In this document: one piece after another, positions 33,989 to 45,114 of the stretch
Layout: each line of letters starts with the position of its first letter
How positions within the stretch are numbered: position 1 is the first letter of the stretch
Assembly (NCBI GenBank): GCA_964551545.1
Contig: CAZKCT010000013.1
Span: 1 to 45,144 of the forward strand
DNA length: 45,144 nucleotides
Direction: 5' to 3'
From: Thiopontia sp964551545
GTDB lineage: Bacteria > Pseudomonadota > Gammaproteobacteria > GCF-002020875
Notes under the pieces: model-generated
Told to the model about the DNA's origin: nothing
Seen by the model: the letters and a program-made list of their open reading frames with translations, nothing else
Database searches by the model: none
Translations under genes and position numbers: made by a program

Positions 33989-34047
33989 CACTCAATTTTT
34001 CACCATCTGTCGACACACTCCCAACTTTTTTTCTCTTATTGAAAATA

Positions 34048-34095
34048 GTAACACACGCGTTACCTTTGGTAACACAAGGTCTTTTTTTTGTTACC
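34048..34095. promoter_or_regulatory. Cluster of GTTACC/GGTAAC half-sites (operator-like)
   Basis: Four half-sites in 48 bp: GTAAC (34048), GTTACC (34059), GGTAAC (34068) and GTTACC (34090). The middle two form the palindrome GTTACC-TTT-GGTAAC. It lies upstream of the structured leader and the ABC transporter operon and downstream of nnr. A dimeric repressor or activator site is plausible; the protein is not known. Confidence 0.5.
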
Positions 34096-34146
34096 TAGAT
34101 GGGCATTTTTTGCCCCGATACCTCATTAAAACTAGAGGCTTTTCAG

Positions 34147-34307
34147 TCTGTTAATTTGAACAAGCGGTTTTGTTCCGACAGAATGTCTCCCCAGTTCTTA
34201 AAACCAAATCTAAGAACCGCCGTGGTAAGGCTCAACTCGTTTTGGGGGGATGAGTATCCAGATGTCTGTAGACCCTGCGTACTCTCCTGCACGGGAGTGC
34301 CTTACCA
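34147..34307 (+). ncRNA. Structured 5' leader, possible riboswitch or cis-RNA
   Basis: Three consecutive foldable units before the binding-protein gene. (a) TCTG (34147-34150) with CAGA (34179-34182), enclosing GAACAA-N6-TTGTTC (34158-34175). (b) GTTCTTA-N10-TAAGAAC (34194-34217). (c) A closing 9-bp helix TGGTAAGGC / GCCTTACCA (34223-34231, 34299-34307) around smaller helices ACTC/GAGT (34235-34238, 34252-34255), GTC-TGTA-GAC (34264-34273) and ACTCTC/GGGAGT (34281-34298), i.e. a multibranch junction. It ends 48 bp before the ATG. It does not resemble the riboswitch classes I can recall. Confidence 0.5.
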
Positions 34308-34355
34308 TCACAATCATGATTGATTCATTAATGATCAACTTAGGAAGGAGAGTCT

Positions 34356-35693
34356 ATGTCTAACAATTGGAAACGTAGAGACGTACTGAAAGCCAGTGCT
34401 GCTTTTGCCGCTGCTGGTGCTGCCCCGATGTTCTTCACCAAGGATGCTTGGGCTGCGAAGGATTTTCGTAACAACCCTGGTAACTCCTCTACCGTTACTC
34501 TGGGCTTCAACGTACCACAGACCGGCGCTTACGCGGACGAAGGTGCGGACGAGCTGCGCGCATTCAAACTGGCTGTCAAACACCTGAACGGTGAAGGCGA
34601 TAGCGGTATGATGAACACCATGAAGCCAATGTCCCTCAAAGGCAACGGCATCCTGGGCAAGAAGGTTACTTATGTAACAGGTGATACCCAGACTAAATCT
34701 GACGCCGCACGCTCTTCAGCGAAGCGTATGATTGAGAAAGATGGCGTCATCATGTTCTCTGGTGGCTCCTCTTCTGGTGTTGCAATTGCTGTACAGGGTC
34801 TGGCTCAGGAGATGGGCGTCATCTTTATGGCTGGCCTGACTCACTCTAATGACACAACTGGTAAGGACAAGCGTCGTTACGGTTTCCGTCACTTCTTCAA
34901 CACCGAGATGTCAGGCGCGGCACTGGCTCCAATCCTGAAGAAAGAGTTTGGTACTGACCGTAAGGCTTACCATCTGACTGCTGACTACTCTTGGGGCTGG
35001 TCACAGGAAGGTTCTATCAAGAAGTACACTGAAGGCATGGGCTGGGATACTGCAGCGGCTGTCCGTACTCCACTGGGTGCGGGTGACTTCTCTCAGTACA
35101 TCACCCCTGTGTTGAACTCTGGTGCAGATGTACTGGTTCTGAACCACTACGGTAAAGACATGGTGAACTCTCTGACTCAGGCGGTTCAGTTCGGTCTGCG
35201 TGACAAGCAGGTTAACGGTAAGGACTTCCAGATCGTTGTACCGCTGTTCTCCCGTCTGATGGCACAGGGTGCTGGTGAGAACATCAAGGGCATCTACGGT
35301 TCTACCAACTGGAACTGGTCACTGACTGACGCTGGTTCACAAGCGTTTGTGAAGTCCTTCGGTAGTGAGTATGGCTTCCCACCATCACAGGCCGCACACA
35401 CTTGCTACGTGCAGACTATGCTCTATGCAAACGCATGCGAGATGGCAGGTACCTTCTACCCACCAGAGGTCATTAAGGCGCTGGAAGGCTTCAAGTTCGA
35501 CGGCATGGGCAATGGCCCAACCGAGTATCGTGCTGAAGACCACCAGTGCTTCAAGGATGTACTGGTTGTGCGCGGTAACGAGAACCCAAGCTCTCAGTTC
35601 GACCTGCTTGAGGTTGTAGAGAAGACTCCTCGTGCTCAGGTTGAGTACGACGCGTCAATGCTGGGTGGTGACCTCGGTCCTTACGAGGTATAA
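34356..35693 (+). CDS. Tat-exported ABC transporter substrate-binding protein (Leu/Ile/Val-type fold)
   Basis: 445-aa type I periplasmic binding protein. The N-terminus has a twin-arginine motif (KRRDVLKA, R7-R8) and a cleavage site near AWA-AK (about residue 34). The mature domain begins VTLGFNVPQTGAYADEGADELRAF, the usual LivJ/UrtA/FmdD-like opening. Codon choice is strongly biased to preferred codons (CGT, GGT, CTG), suggesting high expression, and a terminator after the gene would raise its level over the permeases. GGAAGGAGA Shine-Dalgarno. Substrate unknown; the neighbouring acetyl-CoA synthetase suggests a carboxylate or amide rather than branched-chain amino acids, but that is inference. 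Confidence 0.85.
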   Translation: MSNNWKRRDVLKASAAFAAAGAAPMFFTKDAWAAKDFRNNPGNSSTVTLGFNVPQTGAYADEGADELRAFKLAVKHLNGEGDSGMMNTMKPMSLKGNGILGKKVTYVTGDTQTKSDAARSSAKRMIEKDGVIMFSGGSSSGVAIAVQGLAQEMGVIFMAGLTHSNDTTGKDKRRYGFRHFFNTEMSGAALAPILKKEFGTDRKAYHLTADYSWGWSQEGSIKKYTEGMGWDTAAAVRTPLGAGDFSQYITPVLNSGADVLVLNHYGKDMVNSLTQAVQFGLRDKQVNGKDFQIVVPLFSRLMAQGAGENIKGIYGSTNWNWSLTDAGSQAFVKSFGSEYGFPPSQAAHTCYVQTMLYANACEMAGTFYPPEVIKALEGFKFDGMGNGPTEYRAEDHQCFKDVLVVRGNENPSSQFDLLEVVEKTPRAQVEYDASMLGGDLGPYEV

Positions 35694-35705
35694 CCCCGTA
35701 GTACA

Positions 35706-35738
35706 AAATGGCGGCTACACAAAGTGTAGTCGCCATTT
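35706..35738 (+). terminator. Terminator/attenuator between binding protein and permease genes
   Basis: Fifteen-bp stem AAATGGCGGCTACAC / GTGTAGTCGCCATTT (one G-U pair) with an AAA loop and a terminal T-run (35736-35740). Partial termination here would give excess binding protein relative to the transporter core. Confidence 0.85.
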
Positions 35739-35769
35739 TTCTTATTGAAACTCTGAACAGGGATCAATT

Positions 35770-36786
35770 ATGGATGCCATATTGCTACAACTGTTAAATG
35801 GCCTGGACAAAGGCGGAGCCTATGCACTCATTGCACTCGGCCTGACTCTGGTTTTCGGCACACTGGGCGTGGTCAACTTTGCCCACGGCGCACTCTTCAT
35901 GCTGGGTGCCTTCTGTGCGGTTACTTTCCAGAAACTACTCACCATCTCAATGAAAGTACGAGATGAGAGCATCACCTTCTTCGAGGCCTACAAAGAGGTC
36001 CCTTACCTCGAAATCTGGCTCGGTGACTTTGGCAAGATGCTGATCGACTGGTCTGTCCCCTTATCCATCCTGTTAGCCATTCCTGTTATGTTGTTGATTG
36101 GACTCATCATGGAACGAGGTCTCATCAAACACTTCTACAAGCGTACCCACGCTGAACAAATTCTAGTCACCTTTGGATTGGCGATTGTCGTACAAGAGAT
36201 CATTCGCCACTTCTTCGGTGCCAACCCCATCCCTACCCCCGCACCAGACATCATCTCTGGCAGTGCTCAGGTCGGTAGCTGGTTTGGGTTGAGCGAAAAC
36301 CTGGTCTACCCTTGGTGGCGCATCATCTATCTGGCCTTCTCCATTGCGATCGTCAGCGCAGTCTTTGCCTTCCTGCAGCTCACCACCTTCGGCATGGTGG
36401 TCCGTGCCGGCATGGCTGATCGAGAGATGGTCTCCATGCTCGGCATCAATGTAGAACGTAAGTTCACCATTGTCTTCGGGATCGCCGCCGTCGTTGCTGG
36501 CCTTGCGGGCGTCATGTATACCCCGATTCTTCCCCCGGATTACCACATGGGCATGGACTTTCTGGTCCTCTCCTTTGTCGTGGTTGTGGTCGGCGGTATG
36601 GGCTCGTTGCGAGGCGCCGTCGCCGCCGGATTCCTGCTGGGCATCCTGCAATCCTTCGCCTCAATGAATGAAATCAAGTCGATCCTTCCTGGTATTGATC
36701 AGATCATCATCTACCTGGTGGCGGTCATCATTCTACTGACTCGCCCACGCGGACTGATGGGGCGTGAAGGCGTCATGGAGGACTAA
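35770..36786 (+). CDS. Branched-chain-type ABC transporter permease (LivH-like)
   Basis: 338-aa inner-membrane permease of the LivH/UrtB type. It has an N-terminal GLDKGGAYALIALGLTLVFG, NFAHGALFMLGAF, and a C-terminal EAA-like region FLVLSFVVVVVGGMGSLRGA. An extra cytoplasmic stretch around residues 55-85 (MKVRDESITFFEAYKEVPY) makes it longer than E. coli LivH (about 308 aa). It starts 76 bp after the binding-protein gene, beyond the terminator-like hairpin, and is followed after 4 bp by the second permease. Confidence 0.88.
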   Translation: MDAILLQLLNGLDKGGAYALIALGLTLVFGTLGVVNFAHGALFMLGAFCAVTFQKLLTISMKVRDESITFFEAYKEVPYLEIWLGDFGKMLIDWSVPLSILLAIPVMLLIGLIMERGLIKHFYKRTHAEQILVTFGLAIVVQEIIRHFFGANPIPTPAPDIISGSAQVGSWFGLSENLVYPWWRIIYLAFSIAIVSAVFAFLQLTTFGMVVRAGMADREMVSMLGINVERKFTIVFGIAAVVAGLAGVMYTPILPPDYHMGMDFLVLSFVVVVVGGMGSLRGAVAAGFLLGILQSFASMNEIKSILPGIDQIIIYLVAVIILLTRPRGLMGREGVMED

Positions 36787-36790
36787 CCCA

Positions 36791-37912
36791 ATGAATATGA
36801 CTAAAAAACATAATGATTTAGCTGTGATGCTGCTCTTTTCAATCGCAGTGCTCTCCATGCCAATCTGGTTAGCACCAATTGGGGCCGGTTACCCTGACCT
36901 ACTGCAGAAGTTTGCCATCTTTGGCATCTTTGCAATTGGCTATAACATCCTCTTCGGATTGACCGGTTACCTCTCGTTTGGTCATGCCGCTTTCCTCGGA
37001 GTGGGATCCTACACCGCAGTCTGGTCTTTCAAGCTGCTGACGATGAATGTCATTCCGGCAATTATCTTTGCCGTAGTGATGGCAGGCATCTTTGCTGCAC
37101 TGATTGGCTTCGTCTCCCTGCGCCGTTCTGGGATCTACTTCTCGATTCTGACGCTGGCGTTTGCACAGATGAGTTACAATCTTGCCTACTCAGTACTGAC
37201 TCCAATCACCAACGGTGAGACTGGTCTGCAGCTAACTCAGGGCGATCTGCGTATTCTGGATGGTCCAGCAATTGAGGGCGCAGGACTGCCTTCGACAGAG
37301 CTGTTCGGCATCTCGATGAGTGGTTATTCCGGCTTCTACTTCTGTGCGGTCATTCTGATCATCGGCTTCTTTCTCTCCTTGAAGATCTTCCGCTCTCCTT
37401 TTGGAATGAAGCTACAGGCGATCAAGTCGAACCAGACCCGCATGAAATACACCGGATTCAATACTCGCCCCTATCTGCTGACCGCCTTTATCATCTCTGG
37501 GATGTATGCCGGTCTGGCGGGCGCACTGATGGCGGTTACCGATCCACTGGCTGGTGCAGAACGGATGCAGTGGACCGCTTCAGGTGAAGTGGTTCTGATG
37601 ACCATTCTGGGTGGTGTTGGCACACTGTTCGGCCCACTGCTCGGTGTTGGTATCATCAAATACTTCGAGAACATCTTCTCAGCAATCAATGAAGCCTCTC
37701 TCCACAGCTTCTTCTCTTTCCTACCTGGCTGGATAGAGAATCTGATGGTCACCGTCACTACCCCATTTGTGGGCGAAGGGTGGCATCTGACACTGGGTGT
37801 GCTGTTCATGGTGGTGGTAATCTTCCTTCCTGGTGGCATCATGGATGGACTCGATCGCATCAAGAAGCGCTATTCGAACAAGGGTGCAGCAAGCGCCGGT
37901 AACGAGGAGTAA
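36791..37912 (+). CDS. Branched-chain-type ABC transporter permease (LivM-like)
   Basis: 373-aa permease of the LivM/UrtC type: ILFGLTGYLSFGHAAFLGVG, LRRSGIYFSILTLAFAQ and GVGTLFGPLLGVGII are hallmark segments. ATG 36791 is preceded by GGAGG (about 10 bp); an in-frame ATG at 36764 would overlap the previous gene. It pairs with the LivH-like protein as the membrane heterodimer. The C-terminus ends in a charged cytoplasmic tail. Confidence 0.88.
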   Translation: MNMTKKHNDLAVMLLFSIAVLSMPIWLAPIGAGYPDLLQKFAIFGIFAIGYNILFGLTGYLSFGHAAFLGVGSYTAVWSFKLLTMNVIPAIIFAVVMAGIFAALIGFVSLRRSGIYFSILTLAFAQMSYNLAYSVLTPITNGETGLQLTQGDLRILDGPAIEGAGLPSTELFGISMSGYSGFYFCAVILIIGFFLSLKIFRSPFGMKLQAIKSNQTRMKYTGFNTRPYLLTAFIISGMYAGLAGALMAVTDPLAGAERMQWTASGEVVLMTILGGVGTLFGPLLGVGIIKYFENIFSAINEASLHSFFSFLPGWIENLMVTVTTPFVGEGWHLTLGVLFMVVVIFLPGGIMDGLDRIKKRYSNKGAASAGNEE

Positions 37913-37916
37913 ACCG

Positions 37917-38681
37917 ATGAGCAACCTTGTATTGAATATCAAAGGCGTTAACAAGACCTTCGGGGGCCTACAGGCACTCAATGACGTCAACCTTGAGATC
38001 GAAGAGGGGAAGGTTCACGCTATCATCGGTCCGAATGGTGCCGGTAAATCAACCCTACTCAACTGCTGTATCGGACGCCTGATTCCAGATACCGGTTCAG
38101 TCACCTTTAATAATGAGAACATCATCGGAAAGGATGCCCATGAGATTAACCAGATGGGCATGGTTCGCGTTTTCCAGACCCCTGAGATCTTCCCTGATCT
38201 TAGTCTGCTGGAGAATGTGATGATTCCCGCACTCGCAAAACGTGACGGCGCTTACAAATTCAATATGTTCAGGGCGGCATCTGATGAACAGGAAATTATT
38301 GATGAAGCGACCAAAATGTTAGGGGATCTCGGCATTACCGGTGATCGCATTTATGAGCACGCTGGCAGCATGTCTCGTGGTGACAAACGTCGGCTGGAGC
38401 TGGTGATGTGTCTGATTCAACACCCTCGCCTACTGCTGCTGGATGAGCCAACCGCCGGCATGTCTCGCCATGACACCAACCGCACCATTGAGCTGATGAA
38501 GCAGATCAAGGAGCGCGGTATGACCAAGATCATTATTGAGCATGATATGCATGTGGTCTTCAGCGTTGCCGATACCATCTCCGTTCTGGCTCAAGGCGCA
38601 ATCATCGCCTCAGGTACACCAGACGAGATTCGCGGTAATCCAATTGTTCAGGAAGCTTATCTAGGTGGAGCACATCTATGA
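37917..38681 (+). CDS. Branched-chain-type ABC transporter ATPase (LivG-like)
   Basis: 254-aa ATPase with Walker A GPNGAGKST, Walker B LLLLDEPTAG and H-loop IIEHDM. The signature motif is degenerate (MSRGDKRRLEL in place of LSxGQQ/LAYGxQR), which is common in the LivG branch. ATG 37917 follows GAGGAG; the frame is open upstream inside the permease gene. It overlaps the second ATPase gene by 4 bp (ATGA). Confidence 0.88.
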   Translation: MSNLVLNIKGVNKTFGGLQALNDVNLEIEEGKVHAIIGPNGAGKSTLLNCCIGRLIPDTGSVTFNNENIIGKDAHEINQMGMVRVFQTPEIFPDLSLLENVMIPALAKRDGAYKFNMFRAASDEQEIIDEATKMLGDLGITGDRIYEHAGSMSRGDKRRLELVMCLIQHPRLLLLDEPTAGMSRHDTNRTIELMKQIKERGMTKIIIEHDMHVVFSVADTISVLAQGAIIASGTPDEIRGNPIVQEAYLGGAHL

Positions 38682-39442
38682 GTGAAAATAACTTAAATGC
38701 GCCGGGTACACCGGCAGTACGCGCCAAGGGTTCTGATCCTGCCTTCTTCTCTTGCTGGGATCTACACGCCTACTATGGCGAAAGCTACATCGTACAGGGG
38801 GTCAACTTTGACGTTCGTGAGGGAGAAATTATCGCCCTACTCGGCCGAAATGGTGCCGGAAAAACATCAACACTAAGCGCTATTGCACGTGCCAGCGAGC
38901 CAGAGGTTCGCCACGGTGAAATCTGGCTTGACCACAAAGCACTACACAATATGAAAGCCCATGAGGCTGCCAACAATGGGGTTGCACTGGTACCGGAAGA
39001 TCGTCGCATTATTCCTGGACTCACCGTCGAGGAAAATCTGGAACTCGCACAAATTGAGGGAGATGTCGGTTGGTCCATTGAACGTATCTACGAATCCTTT
39101 CCCCGTTTGGGAGAACGCCGCGATCAGATCGGCGTGACCCTTTCTGGTGGTGAGCAGCAGATGCTGGCTGTGGCCCGTGCTTTGGCTCGTGACATCAAAC
39201 TGCTGCTACTGGACGAGCCCTATGAAGGGCTGGCACCGGTGATCGTCCACGAAATTGAGCGTATTCTTGAGAGCATCAAGGGGCTAGGCATCACCACAGT
39301 CATTGTAGAGCAGAACGCCATTGCGGCCCTCCACCTGGCGGACCGTGCACTGATTCTTGATATGGGCCAGATTGTATTTGATGGCACCGCACAAGAGGTG
39401 CTGGATAACGAAGAGCTGCGTCAGCAGTATCTCGCCATTTAG
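38678..39442 (+). CDS. Branched-chain-type ABC transporter ATPase (LivF-like)
   Basis: 254-aa ATPase with Walker A LGRNGAGKT, signature LSGGEQQML, Walker B LLLLDEPYEGLAP and Q-loop/H-loop regions of the LivF/UrtE type (IVEQNAIAAL). An N-terminal extension of about 25 residues (SENNLNAPGTPAVRAKGSDP) precedes the domain. It completes a five-gene transporter (binding protein, two permeases, two ATPases). Confidence 0.88.
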   Translation: MSENNLNAPGTPAVRAKGSDPAFFSCWDLHAYYGESYIVQGVNFDVREGEIIALLGRNGAGKTSTLSAIARASEPEVRHGEIWLDHKALHNMKAHEAANNGVALVPEDRRIIPGLTVEENLELAQIEGDVGWSIERIYESFPRLGERRDQIGVTLSGGEQQMLAVARALARDIKLLLLDEPYEGLAPVIVHEIERILESIKGLGITTVIVEQNAIAALHLADRALILDMGQIVFDGTAQEVLDNEELRQQYLAI

Positions 39443-39447
39443 TTTGT

Positions 39448-39533
39448 AACCACATGTTTTTCCATGGGGGTACGGAGACAGAGAAATAACATCTATTGAT
39501 ATTTTTTCTCTGCACCTCCCTGCCTCTGTGGTT
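39448..39533. repeat. 86-bp imperfect palindromic intergenic repeat
   Basis: Outer arms AACCACA / TGTGGTT and inner arms CAGAGAAA / TTTCTCTG with a central AT-rich loop. The right half read in reverse is AACCACAGAGGCAGGGAGGT, then GCAGAGAAAAAA, like the dispersed AACCACAGAGGCACGGAG-type palindromes seen between genes in many bacterial genomes. It lies between the ABC transporter and acs genes. Single copy in this window. Confidence 0.6.
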
Positions 39534-39595
39534 CAATAATGGCTTCGAGCAAAAGAACAACCCATAAGAGTAATGACTCAGGAGGACGCTCTGTC

Positions 39596-41542
<1,947 letters not shown>

Positions 41543-41586
41543 ACTCATACTGCTATAATTGTGCGCATATCATGCTCACAGCGATG

Positions 41587-41615
41587 CCGCCAAGACGCAC
41601 TTCGCGCCTTGGCGG
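41587..41615 (+). other. Hairpin in the acsA-pyc intergenic region
   Basis: Stem CCGCCAAG / CTTGGCGG, extended inward by CGC / GCG across an A-C mismatch. No T-run follows directly, so it is a weak terminator or an mRNA structure in the pyc leader. A TATAAT hexamer lies upstream at 41554-41559 but lacks a good -35. Confidence 0.45.
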
Positions 41616-41667
41616 TGTTGTGTAAGGGGTATTACTTTTACTGACTAATTGGCCAGGATTTTCTCTT

Positions 41668-44600
41668 ATGAGTCACCCGATCAAAAAATTACTCGTTGCC
41701 AATCGCGGTGAAATCGCGATTCGTATTCTCCGCGCAGCCTCAGAGCTGAACATCAAAACGGTCTCGATCTTTACCCACGAAGATCGCTTCTCTCCTCACC
41801 GCTACAAGGCCGACGAGGCCTACCAGATTGGTGAAGATGATGATCCACTGCGTCCTTACCTCGATATAGAGGGCATTATCGAGGTCGCCAAGGAGAATGG
41901 CGTCGAAGCGATCCATCCTGGTTATGGATTCCTCTCCGAGAACGTCACCTTCGCACGCCGCTGTCGCGAAGAGGGCATCACCTTTGTTGGCCCAGCGCCA
42001 GAGGTGATGGAGGCACTCGGCGACAAGGTCAAAGCAAAGCAGAACGCAGAGGCTGCCGGTCTGCCGATCATCAAAAACAGTCGTGAGCCACTCGACACCT
42101 ATGAGATCGCCAAGCAGGAGGCAGAGTACATCGGCTTCCCGGTCATGCTGAAGGCCGCATCCGGCGGTGGTGGTCGCGGTATGCGTGTCATCCGCTCTAT
42201 CGACGAATTGGAGACCGCCTTCAACGATGCCAAGAGTGAGGCCGGCAAGGCGTTTGGTGATGACACTGTCTTCCTTGAGAAGTACATCGATGCCCCCAAA
42301 CATATCGAGGTACAGATTCTCGGTGACCAGCACGGCAATCTGGTCCACCTGTTTGAACGTGACTGTTCGGTACAACGCCGCTTCCAGAAAGTGGTAGAAA
42401 TTGCTCCGAGCATCACCCTCTCTGAGAAGGCACGCAGTCAGCTTCATCAGTATGCGCTCGACATCACCCGCCATGTGAACTACACCAATGCCGGTACCGT
42501 TGAGTTCCTGGTCGATAATGAGGAGAACGTCTTTTTTATCGAGGTGAACCCACGCGTTCAGGTGGAGCACACCATTACCGAAGAGGTGACCGGTGTCGAT
42601 ATCGTCCGCAGTCAGATTCATGTTGCCGGAGGCTTCTCGCTGGACAGCGACGAGATCAACATCTCCTCACAGGAGTCTGTCACCTGTAACGGCTACGCAA
42701 TTCAGTGTCGTATCACCACAGAAGATCCCGCAAATAACTTCCAGCCGGATTTCGGACGCATCATCGCCTATCGCAGTGCCGGCGGTTTTGGAATTCGACT
42801 TGATGTTGGTGCAGCCTACCCTGGCGCCCGCGTCTCTCCCTTCTTCGACTCCATGTTGGTCAAGGTCTCCTCTTGGGGGCGCACCTTCCCCGGTGCCATC
42901 CAGCGCATCAACCGTGCACTGCGTGAATTCCGAATCCGTGGCGTCAAAACCAACATCGGTTTTCTCCAGAATGTCCTCGCTAACGAGAGCTTCTCCTCTG
43001 GGCAAGCAACGGTCACCTTTATTGACACCCACCCAGAGCTGTTCGAGATCTGCGACTCTTCGGATCGCGCCACCAAGACCCTCAACTATCTGGGCAACGT
43101 CTCGATCAACGGCAACCCCGATGTAAAGACCCCAGAAAAGGGGCGCAAATTCCGCAAACCGAAAGTGCCCAAGGTAGACTGCTGTGGTACCTACCCCAAA
43201 GGGACCAAAAATCTACTCGATGAGATGGGCGCTGACAAGTTTGTCGATTGGGTTAAAGATCAAAAAAGTATCCTCTACACCGACACCACCATGCGTGATG
43301 CACACCAGTCGCTACTGGCGACCCGTGTCCGTACCCGCGACATGATGAAGGTAGCCGAGGGCTACGCCAAAAGCCATCCACAGATTTTCTCACTGGAGAT
43401 GTGGGGCGGCGCGACCTTTGATGTCTCGATGCGCTTCCTGCACGAGTGTCCATGGGACCGCCTCAAGCAGATGCGTAAAGCGATCCCGAATATCCTCTTC
43501 CAGATGCTGTTCCGTGGCTCCAATGCGGTTGGATACAAGGCCTACCCCGACAATCTGGTCGAGAAGTTCATCATTGAGTCCTGGGAGAACGGCATTGACG
43601 TCTTCCGCATCTTCGACTCACTGAACTGGATTGAAGGGATGAAGCAATCCATTCAGTTCGTCCGCAATGAGACCGGTGGTCTGGCGGAAGGTACGATCTG
43701 CTATACCGGTGATGTACTCAATACTGCCCCCTCCAACCGCTACAATATGCAGTACTACATTGACCTGGCGAAGCAGCTGGAGGATGCCGGTGCACACATG
43801 ATCGCCTTGAAAGACATGGCAGGCCTGTTGAAGCCGTATGCGGCACAGGAGCTGATCCCCGCATTGAAAGAAGCGGTTGATCTACCTCTGCACCTCCATA
43901 CCCATGAGACCGCTGGTGTCCAATCTGCAACGCTGTTGAAGGCGATTGAGGCCGACATCGACATCGTCGATACCTGCCTCAGTTCCATGTCCGGCCTTAC
44001 CTCACAGGTCAACCTCAACTCGATGGTTGCGGTGATGCAGGGCAACGAGCGTGAACAGCCGTTTGATCTCGACAGCCTCAACAAGTACGCCAACTACTGG
44101 GAAGATGTACGTGAACAGTACTACCCCTTCGAGTCCGGTCTGAAAGCGAGCACAGCCGAGGTCTATGACCATGAAATTCCAGGTGGCCAGTACTCCAACC
44201 TGCGCCCACAAGCCATCGCACTGGGGCTGGAGCACAAATTTGAAGAGATCAAGAGACACTACAACATCGTCAACAAGATGTTTGGCGACATCGTCAAAGT
44301 AACGCCATCATCCAAGGTGGTCGGCGATATGGCGCTGTTCATGGTCTCCAATGGATTGACTGAAGAAGACATCATGGAGCGTGGTGATGCCCTCGCCTTC
44401 CCTGACTCCGTCATCGAGCTGTTCAAAGGGGACCTCGGTCAGATGGAGGGCGGCTTCCCGGAGAAGCTTTCGAAGATCATCCTTAGGGGTGACAAGCCAA
44501 TGGAGAAGCGCCCCAACGAATATCTCGACCCGGTTGACTTCGATGCCGAGTTTGCTGCCTTCCAGGAGGAGTTCGATCACGATCAAACCATGCTCGACTT

Positions 44601-45114
44601 CCTCTCCTACAAAATGTACCCAGAGGTCTTCAAGAATTTCTGCCAGCACAAGCAGGAGTATGGCGAGATCTCCTATCTCCCCACCACGGCCTTCTTCTAC
44701 GGTCTGCAGCAGGATGAGGAGATCTCCGTAGAGATCGGCAAGGGCAAGGTAATCATCATTCGCCTGCTCTACATCTCCAATGCGGGTGAGGATGGAATGA
44801 GAACGGTCACCTTTGATCTCAACGGTCAGACCCGTACCGTGCGTGTGCGCGACAACTCTGTGGTTGCCAAAACTCAGGTCAACACCAAAGCCTCGGACGA
44901 CGACCATGAGGTTGGCGCACCACTGCAAGGCAAACTCTCTGATGTGGTCACCAACGAAGGGGACCAGGTCGCCAAGGGGGATGCACTGTTCGTCATTGAG
45001 GCGATGAAGATGGAGACCACGGTGACTGCTCCTTTCGAAGGCACCATCAAGAAGATCCATCTCCAGGCGGGTGAGTTGGTTGAGCAAGACGACCTGGTGA
45101 TTGAATTCAAATAG
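41668..45114 (+). CDS. pyc: Pyruvate carboxylase (single-chain)
   Basis: 1148-aa biotin enzyme that makes oxaloacetate from pyruvate, bicarbonate and ATP. Domains: biotin carboxylase (about 1-455; LLVANRGEIAIRILRA, SGGGGRGMRV, EVNPRVQVEHTITEEVTG), carboxyltransferase (about 530-810; DTTMRDAHQSLLATRVRT, KDMAGLLKP), allosteric/PC tetramerisation region, and C-terminal biotinyl domain with EAMKMET (biotin Lys 1114). Full length, alpha4 type. A probable own promoter or leader lies in the 125-bp gap after acsA. Anaplerotic role fits growth on acetate or C3 compounds. Confidence 0.96.
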   Translation: MSHPIKKLLVANRGEIAIRILRAASELNIKTVSIFTHEDRFSPHRYKADEAYQIGEDDDPLRPYLDIEGIIEVAKENGVEAIHPGYGFLSENVTFARRCREEGITFVGPAPEVMEALGDKVKAKQNAEAAGLPIIKNSREPLDTYEIAKQEAEYIGFPVMLKAASGGGGRGMRVIRSIDELETAFNDAKSEAGKAFGDDTVFLEKYIDAPKHIEVQILGDQHGNLVHLFERDCSVQRRFQKVVEIAPSITLSEKARSQLHQYALDITRHVNYTNAGTVEFLVDNEENVFFIEVNPRVQVEHTITEEVTGVDIVRSQIHVAGGFSLDSDEINISSQESVTCNGYAIQCRITTEDPANNFQPDFGRIIAYRSAGGFGIRLDVGAAYPGARVSPFFDSMLVKVSSWGRTFPGAIQRINRALREFRIRGVKTNIGFLQNVLANESFSSGQATVTFIDTHPELFEICDSSDRATKTLNYLGNVSINGNPDVKTPEKGRKFRKPKVPKVDCCGTYPKGTKNLLDEMGADKFVDWVKDQKSILYTDTTMRDAHQSLLATRVRTRDMMKVAEGYAKSHPQIFSLEMWGGATFDVSMRFLHECPWDRLKQMRKAIPNILFQMLFRGSNAVGYKAYPDNLVEKFIIESWENGIDVFRIFDSLNWIEGMKQSIQFVRNETGGLAEGTICYTGDVLNTAPSNRYNMQYYIDLAKQLEDAGAHMIALKDMAGLLKPYAAQELIPALKEAVDLPLHLHTHETAGVQSATLLKAIEADIDIVDTCLSSMSGLTSQVNLNSMVAVMQGNEREQPFDLDSLNKYANYWEDVREQYYPFESGLKASTAEVYDHEIPGGQYSNLRPQAIALGLEHKFEEIKRHYNIVNKMFGDIVKVTPSSKVVGDMALFMVSNGLTEEDIMERGDALAFPDSVIELFKGDLGQMEGGFPEKLSKIILRGDKPMEKRPNEYLDPVDFDAEFAAFQEEFDHDQTMLDFLSYKMYPEVFKNFCQHKQEYGEISYLPTTAFFYGLQQDEEISVEIGKGKVIIIRLLYISNAGEDGMRTVTFDLNGQTRTVRVRDNSVVAKTQVNTKASDDDHEVGAPLQGKLSDVVTNEGDQVAKGDALFVIEAMKMETTVTAPFEGTIKKIHLQAGELVEQDDLVIEFK

